Shown here piece after piece: positions 31,872-40,620 of a stretch of DNA of 64,000 nt. The stretch is taken from assembly GCA_947652115.1 (NCBI GenBank), contig OX393569.1, forward strand, positions 11,209,378 through 11,273,377, read 5' to 3'. This stretch comes from Blastomussa wellsi (lineage: Eukaryota > Cnidaria > Anthozoa > Scleractinia > Plerogyridae). How positions within the stretch are numbered: the stretch's first letter is position 1; each line of letters starts with the position of its first letter. A program made the translations under genes and the position numbers. The notes under the pieces were generated by a model. That model saw nothing but the letters and a program-made list of their open reading frames with translations. It searched no databases and was not told the origin of the DNA.

Positions 31872-32995
31872 AGAGTTCTACTTGACGTTACCCAATGACA
31901 GCAGTCGCAAAGAATTTCCAAACAATACAAACAACAGTTTCAAAGTGCGATTACCAACTCCCATTCGATTGGGTGAAGGATGGAAAGTGGGATTGAGTAG
32001 TATATCGTTGCCTGACAACCAACTAGCTATTCCTTCTGTCACGGATGATCCAAATACCATCCTGTTCAAGTATGAATGGTTTCATGGCGAGAATGACAAT
32101 CACTACTACACAAGCCGATTGAACATCAGCGATTTGAACAATGTATTCTCCAGACTGAATGGTGTGGAATTCATGAAAAGCGTGGTGAATTTCTATGATC
32201 AAAAAAGATACAAAACCGGTGGCAATGGCGCTCCGGTTTACAATCCAGAATGGGGAGCTTCTTTCAACAGTCCAATAGACAAAGGACGAACATTTGTCAA
32301 ATTCAAATGGGATGGTGACCAATTGATCGTAAAAAACATGGGAACCACGAAAAAACATCATGGCGTGACATTCAAAGTCAACGCTACACTGGCCAAGAAA
32401 ATGGGATGGTAAGCGTGTGCTTCCGCTTTTTAAACCTTTCCATCCTTCCGACGCACTTTCTTTGACGAGATCGGTGAAGAATCCACTCCCGTCTTGATCG
32501 GAAGACAAGATTCCTACTTATCCTGTTGATGTTGTCCGTTGGGATGTTTTCACAAATTACATCCCTGCACCCGGTGAACCAGACACCAGAGACATGAGAT
32601 TCTGGGTTGTGAAGGACGACATAGAAGACATACGCGATGTATCTAAAAGAAACGATGGCAGGTTTCTTTTTTTGTCTGTTCATTGCAATTGGCGATTCGT
32701 CAATTTGAACAAGGCGTATCAAAATGTGGCAGGAACGTCAATGAGATCGCTGTTTGTCTACTCGGATGTGGCGCAGAGTTCCGTGGTGGGAAATCAAGTG
32801 ACAGATCTGTTGCGTGAAGTCAACTACGAAAGAAGAGGAGAAGGTAACGCATACTTCGAACCGCTTCACATTCAATATATTCCCGTGCGCAAGGAAGAGT
32901 TGGACATTATCGAAACGCAAGTGGCTGAGACAAACGGACCTTTGGCAACGTTGGGTGAAGGCACGACCATCGTCACGTTACATTTCAAACGATAA
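31861..32995 (+). pseudogene. Penton-like capsid protein B, broken by an inverted duplication
   Basis: The ATG at 31861 overlaps the end of gene A by 11 nt. The frame 31861-32412 and the frame from 32501 to 32995 are two parts of one penton-like protein (ending VTLHFKR, with LFVYSDVAQSSVVG). They are separated by a 94-bp segment that is an inverted copy of 33027-33120 in the next gene, which also shifts the frame. The duplicate genes A and B might have formed distinct vertex proteins. Confidence 0.75.
32407..32500 (-). repeat. 94-bp inverted duplication, inserted copy
   Basis: Complement of 33027-33120 with a single mismatch (position 32425 region). It interrupts penton-like B. The source copy is in frame in the following gene, so this is the derived copy. 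Confidence 0.95.
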
Positions 32996-33204
32996 TGAGA
33001 GGAGGAAGTTTAACGCGTTATCATCCCGATCAAGACGGGAGTGGATTCTTCACCGATCTCGTCAAAGAAAGTGCGTCGGAAGGATGGAAAGGTTTAAAAA
33101 GTGGAAGCACACGCTTACCAAACATTTTGGGAGCCATCGCTGGCACGAAAAGGGGTGCCAAACGAGTTGTGAAACGAAAAGTATTGAACGAAATCACCAA
33201 GTGA
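32995..33204 (+). CDS. Small basic virion protein
   Basis: 69 residues, overlapping the previous stop by 1 nt (TAATG). Begins MRGG; the middle has an aromatic/acidic patch (DGSGFFTDLVKES), then a basic tail. Likely a minor capsid or core protein by position between penton and major capsid. Its central 94 bp is the source of the inverted duplication at 32407. Confidence 0.55.
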   Translation: MRGGSLTRYHPDQDGSGFFTDLVKESASEGWKGLKSGSTRLPNILGAIAGTKRGAKRVVKRKVLNEITK

Positions 33205-33236
33205 GCTAAACGAGGATTGAACGATCTTTTTGGAGC

Positions 33237-33473
33237 ATGAATCCAATCTACTCGAGACGCGTGAAAAGGATAAGAAAAATACATCAACGCGGTGGTACCA
33301 TCATTCCTTCACCATTGGACATGATGATTCGGTTTGGAAGGAGACAACGCGGCGGTCAAATTTTTCCCACTAGAACTCGCTTACCGTGGAAAGACATGGT
33401 GGAACAGTTTACAAAGTCTAGGCTTATAAAAAGGCAACAACGGGGTAGACGCCGAAGAAGAAGAAGAAGATGA
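33237..33473 (+). CDS. Arginine-rich core protein with two QRGG sites
   Basis: 78 residues ending in a run of arginines, likely DNA-condensing like the small core proteins of adenoviruses. HQRGGT and RQRGGQ resemble adenain-type GG cleavage sites. The ATGA overlap at 33470-33473 couples it to the major capsid gene. Confidence 0.65.
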   Translation: MNPIYSRRVKRIRKIHQRGGTIIPSPLDMMIRFGRRQRGGQIFPTRTRLPWKDMVEQFTKSRLIKRQQRGRRRRRRRR

Positions 33474-34855
33474 CAGATCTTGTCCCATTGACCGGTTCGG
33501 CCGGAGTGAAAAATCCTGCGTTGGATCTCTTCCGAGTACCTCCGACAGATGTCAGCATCTCCAGTAAACGCTACGTTCCTGTTCAGACGTTCACCACAGG
33601 CATCAACCCCATTGAATTTCAGATCGACCCTCAAGAGGATTACATCGATTTGAGTCGCAGTTACTTCGAATTGGAATTGAGTCTAAAGAAAGCCAATGGA
33701 GAAAATTTGGTGGCTGCCGAAAACATGTTCCCAGCCAATAACTTTGCCCACACTCTGTTCAAGCAGATCAACATGAAACTCAATTCAACTTTGATCAGTC
33801 CTCAGACCGACACGTATCATTACAAGGCTTACTTAGAAACCTTGTTGAATTATGACAGAGATGACGGAGAAACGATCTTGAAACCCCAAGGGTGGTACAA
33901 TGCCATTGATTGTGCTGCTACCCTGACGGCCAACAACCTGGACAGCGGTACACCCCATGCCAATTACAATACTCTGTCTGCCACCCAGAAAGAAGCAGTG
34001 CTAGCCATGAAAGCCGAACTGACCAAATATGCAGGAGGTAAAACACACGTGTTACGCTTCACACCTAACATCGAAATATTTCACATGAGCAAAGCATTGG
34101 TGCCGGGAGTGCAAATGCAGATCCAGTTGTATTTCAATTCTCCTACGGTGTTCATGAACGGAGTAGGTGTGAATGTACGACTCAACAGCGATGATGTCAA
34201 AGTGAGACTGTACCTTTGTCAAATGAGACTCAATCCATCCGTGTACCTGGAATTGGAGCAAAAACAAAGACAGACCAGGAGACCAGTGACTTACCCCACA
34301 GTACGAGGAGAAATAAGGACCTTCAACGTGCAAGCAGGTCAGCAACACTATGAATGCATCAATCTGTTCCAGAACAGGGTGCCCAATCGACTCATCGTGG
34401 GAATGGTATTGTCAACTGCATTCACTGGCACCTACGCAAATAATCCATTCAGTTTTCAAAAGTTTGCATTGAGTAACATCCGTCAATTGGTGAGAGGAGA
34501 AGAATATCCCTACGAGACCTTGGAATTGATTCACAACGATAGCACCCGCGATTTGAGAGGTTACTTCAGATTTCTACAAGCCACAGGATGTCTATGCAAA
34601 CAGAAAGGAAATATGGTGAGGGAAGCAGAATGGGGACAGGGCAAAAACTGCACGTTGTTTGTATTTGATAACACGGCCAACGGATGTTTGGACAGTCCAG
34701 TGTTGAATCCCAAGCAGAGCGGTGATGTACAAGTGATCCTGAATTTCGGAACCCCACTCGCAAACAACATCACCATCATTCTCTACGGAGAATTTGAGGA
34801 ACTGTTGGAGATCGACGACAACAAAGCAGTATTGTACAACGTGTATCAACGTTGA
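33470..34855 (+). CDS. Major capsid protein (double jelly-roll, hexon-like), intact
   Basis: 461 residues, no break. It matches the major capsid family of metazoan Polintons/adintoviruses: N-terminal extension with the TTGINPIEFQI strand, PANNFAHTLFKQI, a long first jelly roll, RPVTYPTVRGEIRTFNVQAG between domains, and a second roll with NDSTRDLRGYFRFLQATG. Forms the trimeric hexon-like capsomers. Starts in an ATGA overlap with the core protein and ends in a TTGATG junction with the protease. Intact while neighbours are broken. Confidence 0.9.
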   Translation: MTDLVPLTGSAGVKNPALDLFRVPPTDVSISSKRYVPVQTFTTGINPIEFQIDPQEDYIDLSRSYFELELSLKKANGENLVAAENMFPANNFAHTLFKQINMKLNSTLISPQTDTYHYKAYLETLLNYDRDDGETILKPQGWYNAIDCAATLTANNLDSGTPHANYNTLSATQKEAVLAMKAELTKYAGGKTHVLRFTPNIEIFHMSKALVPGVQMQIQLYFNSPTVFMNGVGVNVRLNSDDVKVRLYLCQMRLNPSVYLELEQKQRQTRRPVTYPTVRGEIRTFNVQAGQQHYECINLFQNRVPNRLIVGMVLSTAFTGTYANNPFSFQKFALSNIRQLVRGEEYPYETLELIHNDSTRDLRGYFRFLQATGCLCKQKGNMVREAEWGQGKNCTLFVFDNTANGCLDSPVLNPKQSGDVQVILNFGTPLANNITIILYGEFEELLEIDDNKAVLYNVYQR

Positions 34856-35424
34856 TGGAAAGGGTCACTTTGAACAACGTTCAATTGGATCATTTGGCCG
34901 AAACCGATCCCATCCTCAAACCCTACTTCCACGGGACAGTAGCTTGCGATCTCTTACCCAAGAAACCACGCAAAGACATTTCACAAGGTTACATCGTCAA
35001 CACAGATCCGCAGGACAAACCAGGTCGACATTGGATAAGTATATGGACCAAAGGAAACTTGTGCGAAGTGATGGACAGTTACGCTTTACCATTGAACAGT
35101 TATTGCACCACACAACCTATACAAGCATGGTTAGACAAACATTGGAAATACGTGATAAACAATAAACAAAGTTTACAGTCCCCTTTCAGTCAAAGTTGTG
35201 GCGATTACGCCTTGATGTATTTGAAAGCCAAAGCCAGGGGAAAAACTATGCAAGAATTTGTGAATCAATTTTCGAAACACGATTACATCGCCAACGATCA
35301 CAAAGTGGGTCAAATGTTAAAAGCTTTGATTGTCAAACAACTGAAATGGCACGACGTCTGCAAAAGACCCTTTAAACAAAATGGCATCAGCTCCCGTGGA
35401 AGCGGTGTAAGAGATTTGTTGTGA
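34855..35424 (+). CDS. Adenain-like maturation cysteine protease, intact
   Basis: 189 residues from the ATG at 34855, overlapping the capsid stop by one base. Catalytic residues are visible in order: His in GRHWISIW, Asp in EVMDSY, oxyanion Gln and Cys in SPFSQSCGDYAL. This is the Ulp1/adenain (C5) arrangement. Would cleave precursor core proteins at GG motifs during virion maturation; such motifs are present in at least three neighbours. Confidence 0.88.
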   Translation: MERVTLNNVQLDHLAETDPILKPYFHGTVACDLLPKKPRKDISQGYIVNTDPQDKPGRHWISIWTKGNLCEVMDSYALPLNSYCTTQPIQAWLDKHWKYVINNKQSLQSPFSQSCGDYALMYLKAKARGKTMQEFVNQFSKHDYIANDHKVGQMLKALIVKQLKWHDVCKRPFKQNGISSRGSGVRDLL

Positions 35425-35477
35425 AATAAAATATATATTAACACAAACGCATTTTTGCACTTTTTCATTGTGAGACG

Positions 35478-36134
35478 ATGGAACAACGAGAAGCATTTAG
35501 ATTTCGCACCCCTTCCAGCATATTGATCGTCGGACCTTCAGGATGTGGAAAAACATCGTTCACCAGCAAACTTCTGACAAACAATCGAAACCTGTTCGAA
35601 AAATCGCCCAACAAGATTCATTATTGTTACGGTGCGTGGCAAGACGGATTCAACAAGATAAAAAAACAAGGAATTGCGTTTCACGAAGGAATACCCGATT
35701 CGGAGGATTTACGAAAATGGTTTCCAAAAGGAGGTGTACTCGTGATGGACGATTTGATGGAAGAAGGAGGAAACGACAAACGCGTATTGGATTTGTTCAC
35801 AAAACATTCCCATCATCGAAACATTACGGTAATATACTTATGTCAAGACATGTTCCCTCCTGGAAAATACGCAAAGAGCATTTCACGCAATGTACATTAC
35901 ATCGTGGCTTTCAAAAATCCTCGTGATCAATTAGGGTTCCGGAATCTATTACTTCAATCTTTTCCTACACGCTGGAAAGAGGTATAAGAACGATTCAGAC
36001 GCGTGACAGATCGACCGTTTGGATACATGATGTTAGATTTACATCCTGCCAGCCCAGACGATTGTCGCATCATGAGTCACTTGTTAAAAGAAGAAGGATA
36101 CATGCGATGTTATCAGTTCAACAATGACTCGTGA
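35478..36134 (+). pseudogene. FtsK/HerA-type genome-packaging ATPase, stop near C-terminus
   Basis: Walker A GPSGCGKTS near residue 17, Walker B GVLVMDD near 95, and a sensor-like region YLCQDMF. A TAA at 35985-35987 cuts the frame; 48 further codons continue in the same frame to 36134 with conserved-looking sequence (GYMMLDLHPASPDD). The ATPase core up to the stop is intact, so a truncated product is possible. The AATAAA near 35425 just upstream would end the transcript of the previous block. Confidence 0.85.
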
Positions 36135-36252
36135 ATGGAATAGATTTCGGTACTTGTGCCGAAAAGAATTACACAAGATGGCCAATGACGAATTAATCAC
36201 GGAAAAATTGATACAAGAAGATCACCATGAAACGAATAGTAGAAAACTGTAA
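36124..36252 (+). CDS. Short basic ORF, unknown
   Basis: 42 codons overlapping the ATPase frame end by 11 nt and the next ORF by 26 nt. Tight overlaps on both sides, as elsewhere in this cluster, favour a real gene. Too short to classify. Confidence 0.4.
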   Translation: MTREWNRFRYLCRKELHKMANDELITEKLIQEDHHETNSRKL

Positions 36253-36457
36253 AACGCGGGAACAAGTGTGGGATATCGTAACTGCATATAACGAGACGTA
36301 CTTCAGAGAATTAATTCAAACGTTGGAAGAGAGAGCCAAACGTCACCCGTGGACAACAGGAAAGCCAGCGGTAAAAAAATATGGCCAGCAACATCGGAGT
36401 AGGAAGTTCACCCGATCTCATTCAACTGGCCATGATGGATACATCACCCCTTGGTAG
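36227..36457 (+). CDS. Small helical protein, unknown
   Basis: 76 residues from the ATG at 36227. N-terminal half amphipathic helix (ENCKTREQVWDIVTAYNETY). The C-terminal end overlaps the next gene by 77 nt in another frame and looks random, so the stop may have been lost. Confidence 0.45.
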   Translation: MKRIVENCKTREQVWDIVTAYNETYFRELIQTLEERAKRHPWTTGKPAVKKYGQQHRSRKFTRSHSTGHDGYITPW

Positions 36458-37076
36458 CGATTCGGATATTCTGCAGCAATTTGAACTCAATCCGCAACAA
36501 ATCTTTGATCCTTCAGAACTCTCCTTGGAGCTCTCACCTTTCAATCAAATGCTTGCCGAAGCAATCGGACAACCGCCACCTACACCCGTACTATCACCAG
36601 CACCAGCTGCACCAGCAGCACCAGGTGTAGGTACATCCACACCTCGATCGTCCGATGTGTCAAGAACTTCAGTGGGTGTAGGAAGCAGCACCCCGCCAGC
36701 TCCACGAACTCCCACTGGCAGAAGAACTGCTCCAACAATCGCAGCTTACAAAACAACAACTCCAAGACGCCCATCACATCCTCCACCCAGCAGACGATAT
36801 TTGAGAAGCATTGGTAAAACACCACGCAACAGAAGAGGTAGTGACGTTAGCAGTACACCACCTTCGTCACTTGCTTCACCAGATGCTCCACGCAGAGTAA
36901 CACGAATGGATCAAGACGATTTACAAAGACAATTGCAAATTTTACTAAACGATCAACAACAAACTGCTTCTGGAAGAAGAATCGCAGGTATCACAACCAC
37001 CAATACCATAACAACGACATACAAAGACGGCGGTAGACCTGCCGTACGTCGCACTTCGACGAGAGTGAGCAATTGA
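36381..37076 (+). CDS. Proline/serine/threonine-rich protein
   Basis: 231 residues, low complexity. The N-terminal third has acidic/hydrophobic helices, the middle is Pro/Ala/Ser/Thr-rich, and the C-terminal third is basic with RRIAGITTTNTITTTYKDGG. Unknown; composition suits a virion surface, scaffold or tegument-like protein. No breaks. Confidence 0.6.
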   Translation: MASNIGVGSSPDLIQLAMMDTSPLGSDSDILQQFELNPQQIFDPSELSLELSPFNQMLAEAIGQPPPTPVLSPAPAAPAAPGVGTSTPRSSDVSRTSVGVGSSTPPAPRTPTGRRTAPTIAAYKTTTPRRPSHPPPSRRYLRSIGKTPRNRRGSDVSSTPPSSLASPDAPRRVTRMDQDDLQRQLQILLNDQQQTASGRRIAGITTTNTITTTYKDGGRPAVRRTSTRVSN

Positions 37077-37080
37077 AAAC

Positions 37081-37554
37081 ATGGAAGCATCGCACAAGTC
37101 AAATGAATTATTTGCTTTTTACCACAAGCAGTGGTGGTGTCATCGACAAATGTTTTATCATTTCAAATGGTATCACGGATGCTTGAACGGATTGGCTTTG
37201 CTCGTGGTGGCAGCAGGGATAGTCGTCGGATCCGTATTGCAAAACACCATCGTGACCGCGTGTTTGTCGGCGGTAGGTACCATGGTCAAAGGGTGGAATG
37301 ATTTCAAAAAGTTTTCTTTCAAAGTCGACATGAGTCATTTCGCCTACACCACCTACGACAAAACGTTGATCGAATTGAGAACCTACGCACGCGGTCTAAA
37401 GATAGATGAATTGGACGGATTCTTGATAAAGATGCAAACCCTAGACGACACGATCACGGATTTTGCTCCACCCGTGTCAGACAAATGCGTGAGAGAGTAC
37501 GAACGTCGATTCGGCAACTCACGAGAGGATAAAAGCATGGCAACAGCAATATAA
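37081..37554 (+). CDS. Two-transmembrane protein, SLATT-like
   Basis: 157 residues. Aromatic/basic N-terminus (FYHKQWWCHRQMFYHFKW), two adjacent hydrophobic helices (ALLVVAAGIVVGSVL and TACLSAVGTMVKG), then a soluble alpha-helical tail. This layout resembles SLATT-type two-helix membrane proteins known from conflict systems and some large DNA viruses. The match is by architecture only. Could act in membrane permeabilisation or entry; unproven. Confidence 0.5.
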   Translation: MEASHKSNELFAFYHKQWWCHRQMFYHFKWYHGCLNGLALLVVAAGIVVGSVLQNTIVTACLSAVGTMVKGWNDFKKFSFKVDMSHFAYTTYDKTLIELRTYARGLKIDELDGFLIKMQTLDDTITDFAPPVSDKCVREYERRFGNSREDKSMATAI

Positions 37555-37572
37555 GCATCAGTTCATGTCGCG

Positions 37573-37794
37573 ATGGCCAGACGAACAGTACGAAGAAGAA
37601 GAAGAAGACGAAGAATAAGTCAACGAGGAGGTGCATCATCGCTAGCATCACTTCTTCCAGTTTTGATCAGTGGAGGCAAATCATTAGCAAAATCAGCAGC
37701 GTTAGGTGCCTTGCAAGGCGCAGTGGATGACGGTGTGAGACGAGGATTGACAGCTCAAACCAGTAAACGAAAACGACGAAGACGACGGCGATGA
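37573..37794 (+). CDS. Basic core protein with QRGG site and hydrophobic middle
   Basis: 73 residues: Arg-rich N-terminus, ISQRGGASSL, a small hydrophobic/alanine-rich middle, then a Lys/Arg-rich tail. Resembles adenovirus core peptides in having a GG protease-type site after a basic leader. ATGA overlap with the next gene at 37791. Confidence 0.6.
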   Translation: MARRTVRRRRRRRRISQRGGASSLASLLPVLISGGKSLAKSAALGALQGAVDDGVRRGLTAQTSKRKRRRRRR

Positions 37795-37997
37795 AGAGAG
37801 CAAAAAAACGAAAAATAAAACAAAAAAGAAGGAGCACAAAAAGGAAGAAAAAGCAGCGTGGAGGAGGACTACCATCCATACTCGCAGGCGCAGCCGAAAT
37901 GGGATACAAATTAGGAAAAGATAAAAGGTATAAGAGGATGGGGGCAATAGGCGTCACTGGCAGTTATAATCGACGTGCAGCACCGTGGGAAGAATGA
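37791..37997 (+). CDS. Basic core protein with QRGG site
   Basis: 68 residues: very basic N-terminal 24 residues, then KQRGGGLPSI, a small hydrophobic segment and a basic tail. Same design as the previous gene. Ends in an ATGA overlap with the gene at 37994. Confidence 0.6.
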   Translation: MKRAKKRKIKQKRRSTKRKKKQRGGGLPSILAGAAEMGYKLGKDKRYKRMGAIGVTGSYNRRAAPWEE

Positions 37998-38320
37998 AGA
38001 GGATAATACGTCAAAGACCTTTCTTGGAAAGCATACTGAACGAAAGCAATCGATACAAACGGCAAGATATGTTAACGCACGCCAATTCTGATCAAATCAA
38101 CGCTGTCAGCGAAATGGTCTTGAATCTTCTAAAAAAGAACATTCCCGTGTCGCCCTCGCTGGTCAAGAAACTGGGAAGACATAAAACAAAGTTGCGAGAA
38201 ATAGGGAAATGCAAAAACTCGGTGAAGCGACGAAGAGAACATCTGCTAAGTCAAAAGGGTCAAGGATTTTGGTCAGGTTTACGAGAGACTTTCAAAGCAT
38301 GTCGATGCAAAAAAGGATAA
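37994..38320 (+). CDS. Conserved Polinton basic protein, unknown
   Basis: 108 residues from the ATG at 37994. Helical; contains SEMVLNLLKKNIPVS and a C-terminal RR..LLSQKGQGFW pattern that recurs in animal Polintons as I know them. The C-terminal QKGQGFW might be another protease site. Function unknown; likely virion-associated. Confidence 0.55.
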   Translation: MKRIIRQRPFLESILNESNRYKRQDMLTHANSDQINAVSEMVLNLLKKNIPVSPSLVKKLGRHKTKLREIGKCKNSVKRRREHLLSQKGQGFWSGLRETFKACRCKKG

Positions 38321-38691
38321 ACGCGTTACACGAAACCAACAGCATGCTCGTCAAATTATTGAAAGAAGCCAATGACAGGAACATGGAATTGCAAGAAACG
38401 ATCGACCATTGCCATAAAACCCACGACAAACTCTTGCAAGAGCATTTGGCATACAAATACAACGACGAAAGGACGTGCCTGACCTGTGAAGAGATAAGAG
38501 TCACCACACCACCAGGAAAAACGGTCACTTTGTGCAACGAGTGCAACGAAGCAAGACGAAATTGGAAGAAAGAAATCAAAGACTTGGAGGAAGAAGCAAT
38601 CTACTGGCAAACCTGTTACGAGAACTTATTAAAGCAACACTTAGAAAATGACGGAAGAAGTAATAATGGTGCCTGCCAACGAGATGGATAA
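38299..38691 (+). CDS. Coiled-coil protein with zinc-ribbon-like Cys pairs
   Basis: 130 residues from the ATG at 38299, overlapping both neighbours. N-terminal coiled coil, then CLTC...CNEC (two CxxC pairs about 25 residues apart) and a C-terminal coil. The last residues overlap the next gene. Confidence 0.5.
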   Translation: MSMQKRINALHETNSMLVKLLKEANDRNMELQETIDHCHKTHDKLLQEHLAYKYNDERTCLTCEEIRVTTPPGKTVTLCNECNEARRNWKKEIKDLEEEAIYWQTCYENLLKQHLENDGRSNNGACQRDG

Positions 38692-39619
38692 ACTGACGGT
38701 TCATTACAAAGGCAAATTGACAGAGAGTGCTCTGTTAAAAAAAGCGGCTCGCATGTCCGCAGAAAAACAACTCATCTCTCAATCCAAACGCATTCCTCCA
38801 GGTATCGCCGTCAAAAAAATCAAACCAATGGCAAGAGAAATAGGACGATTAACCAAAAAAATCAGACAAGGTCCTTTGCGGGCGGGACCCGCATCAGCCA
38901 CAGGAAAAGATGACGAGGAAGACGCCTTGTTATACACCCCTTTAGAAAACCTACTGAAACAAGTCATCAAAAGCACAAAGAAAACACCTACTGTACAAGC
39001 AATCAAAAAGGAACCAAAAATGGAACCTTCCACTCCGGTGCCTGCAATAACAAAAAAAGCAAAAGAATTGAAAAAAAGATTCGAAGAGATCAAAGAAAAA
39101 CTAAGTACAAAGGCAGCTACCGCATACGACGACGAGGATGATGACGAAGATGATGAGGAGGAGGAAGAGCCGCCAAAAAGAAGAAGAAAAAGAAAAACGG
39201 AAGCAGAAAAGTTAAAACCTGGACCTGGTTGGCAAGATTGGGCCAAAGGAAAAAAATTACGCAGACCCTTAGACTACGACGACGACGACGAGGACTAACG
39301 CAAAGAAAAAAGAGGAGGATTTCACATTCAAAGGTTATTAGGCAAGATCAGAATAGAATTTCACTGGCCTGGTTATCAGTTCATGGGACCCGGTACTCAT
39401 TTAGCCAAGAGATTGAAACGAGGTGACAAGGGAATCAATCGACTGGACAGAATTGCCAAACAACACGACATCGATTACAATCATGCAAAGACTTTAAAAG
39501 ACAAATGGAAAGCAGACAAAAAAATGATAAAAGCAATCAATAAGTTACCCGGACGCAAGACCATAACAGAAAGGATTGTCAAAAAAATCATACAAGTTAA
39601 GTTGAAACTTCATCTTTAA
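38648..39619 (+). pseudogene. Charged protein plus parvovirus-type phospholipase A2 domain, split by TAA
   Basis: The first part (38648-39298, 216 residues) is basic with an acidic Asp/Glu tract and KRRRKRK. After a TAA at 39296-39298 the same frame stays open to 39619 and encodes KRGGFHIQ, then a PLA2-like domain: calcium-loop-like YQFMGPGTHLAKRL and catalytic pair in KQHDIDYNHA. This is the domain type at the VP1 N-terminus of parvoviruses, used to breach endosomes, and is known from several animal Polintons. Because the frame is shared, a single stop (mutation or readthrough) separates two parts of one protein; alternatively the domain starts at the ATG at 39383. Confidence 0.75.
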
Positions 39620-39700
39620 TCTGTTGTAACTTTTTTTACACAATTTCATCAAAAAACTACTTTGTTGTAACTTTTTTTACACAATTTCATTAAAAAACTA
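39620..39700. repeat. Two 42-bp tandem repeats
   Basis: 'ttgttgtaactttttttacacaatttcatcaaaaaactac' occurs twice with one difference. Contains an ATTAAA signal on the minus strand near 39613-39620, a possible 3' end for the leftward RING gene. Confidence 0.7.
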
Positions 39701-39858
39701 CTGCGTGTCTTCGCATCCATTCGTACCAAGTTATGCGAGCATAAAATAATGTAACAGGTAAAATAGGAAAACCAAAAATGAAATAACGAAATCTATCATA
39801 GTATTGAATTTCAAACATTGAAAGACTGCAATCTTCCAAGCAACGCAGTGTTCAAAAA

Positions 39859-40620
39859 ACTACAATCACTACTACTGCGTGTCTTGTCTTCGCATCCATT
39901 CGTACCAAGTTATGCGAGCATAAAATAATGTAACAGGTAAAATAGGAAAACCAAAAATGAAATTGATATAACGAAATCGATCATAGTATTGAATTTCAAA
40001 TACAATATTGAAAGACTGCAATCTTCCAAGCAACACAGTGTTCAGAAAATGACCTACAACGAAAAAAACAAACCAAATTCACACATCGCCTATCACAATC
40101 TAACTGGTCTAATACGCCAAATATGACGTAGAGAACGGAAAAAAAGACCATCGGCAGGAAAAAACAATCCATTCATTCCATCCATCCACGTAAATTGAAA
40201 TTCAATGTAATCGAGCGAAAATCTCCTATCGCAAACCATTTGCAGAAAATCACCTAAGAAAAAGATCAAAGAGTGCGTTCATACACCCACACGTCATCTT
40301 CGGGAACGAAACGAACACGCAAATCATACATTTCAACAACATTTTCATGTCGTGTTTCATCAGTCAACCACGGTATAAACTCTCTATGCCAAAGTCAATC
40401 ACAGTACGAAATCTATCAAAACACATGTGACGCACAAAACCACCTAGGAAAACGAGAGACAACGGTTACCATCTCCGATATTGAAAATAAAACGATTCAA
40501 AAAAAATAACAGAATCGCACTCGTAAAAGTCAAAATCAAAACAACCCGAATAATTACATTCAAAAACAAAATCAGTGCAATATCTCTCTGCCATTAACAA
40601 TTCTTCAGTTATAAAAATAC
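39859..40620 (-). repeat. ~190-bp tandem units, each with a 3' splice-site-like start
   Basis: Exon-like starts at 40620, 40443, 40253, 40053 and 39859, spaced 177, 190, 200 and 194 bp. Each start follows a pyrimidine tract ending TAG (the last is degraded). Encoded stops: 40466, 40364, 40093 and 39872. The two most 3' units are nearly identical; the others are diverged but share G-x-F-hydrophobic starts and an aromatic/acidic F-E or D-F motif. Confidence 0.7.

Noticed and set aside
38779..39246. 155-residue minus-strand ORF with serine runs
   Set aside because: Shadow of the acidic Asp/Glu tract of the + strand charged protein.
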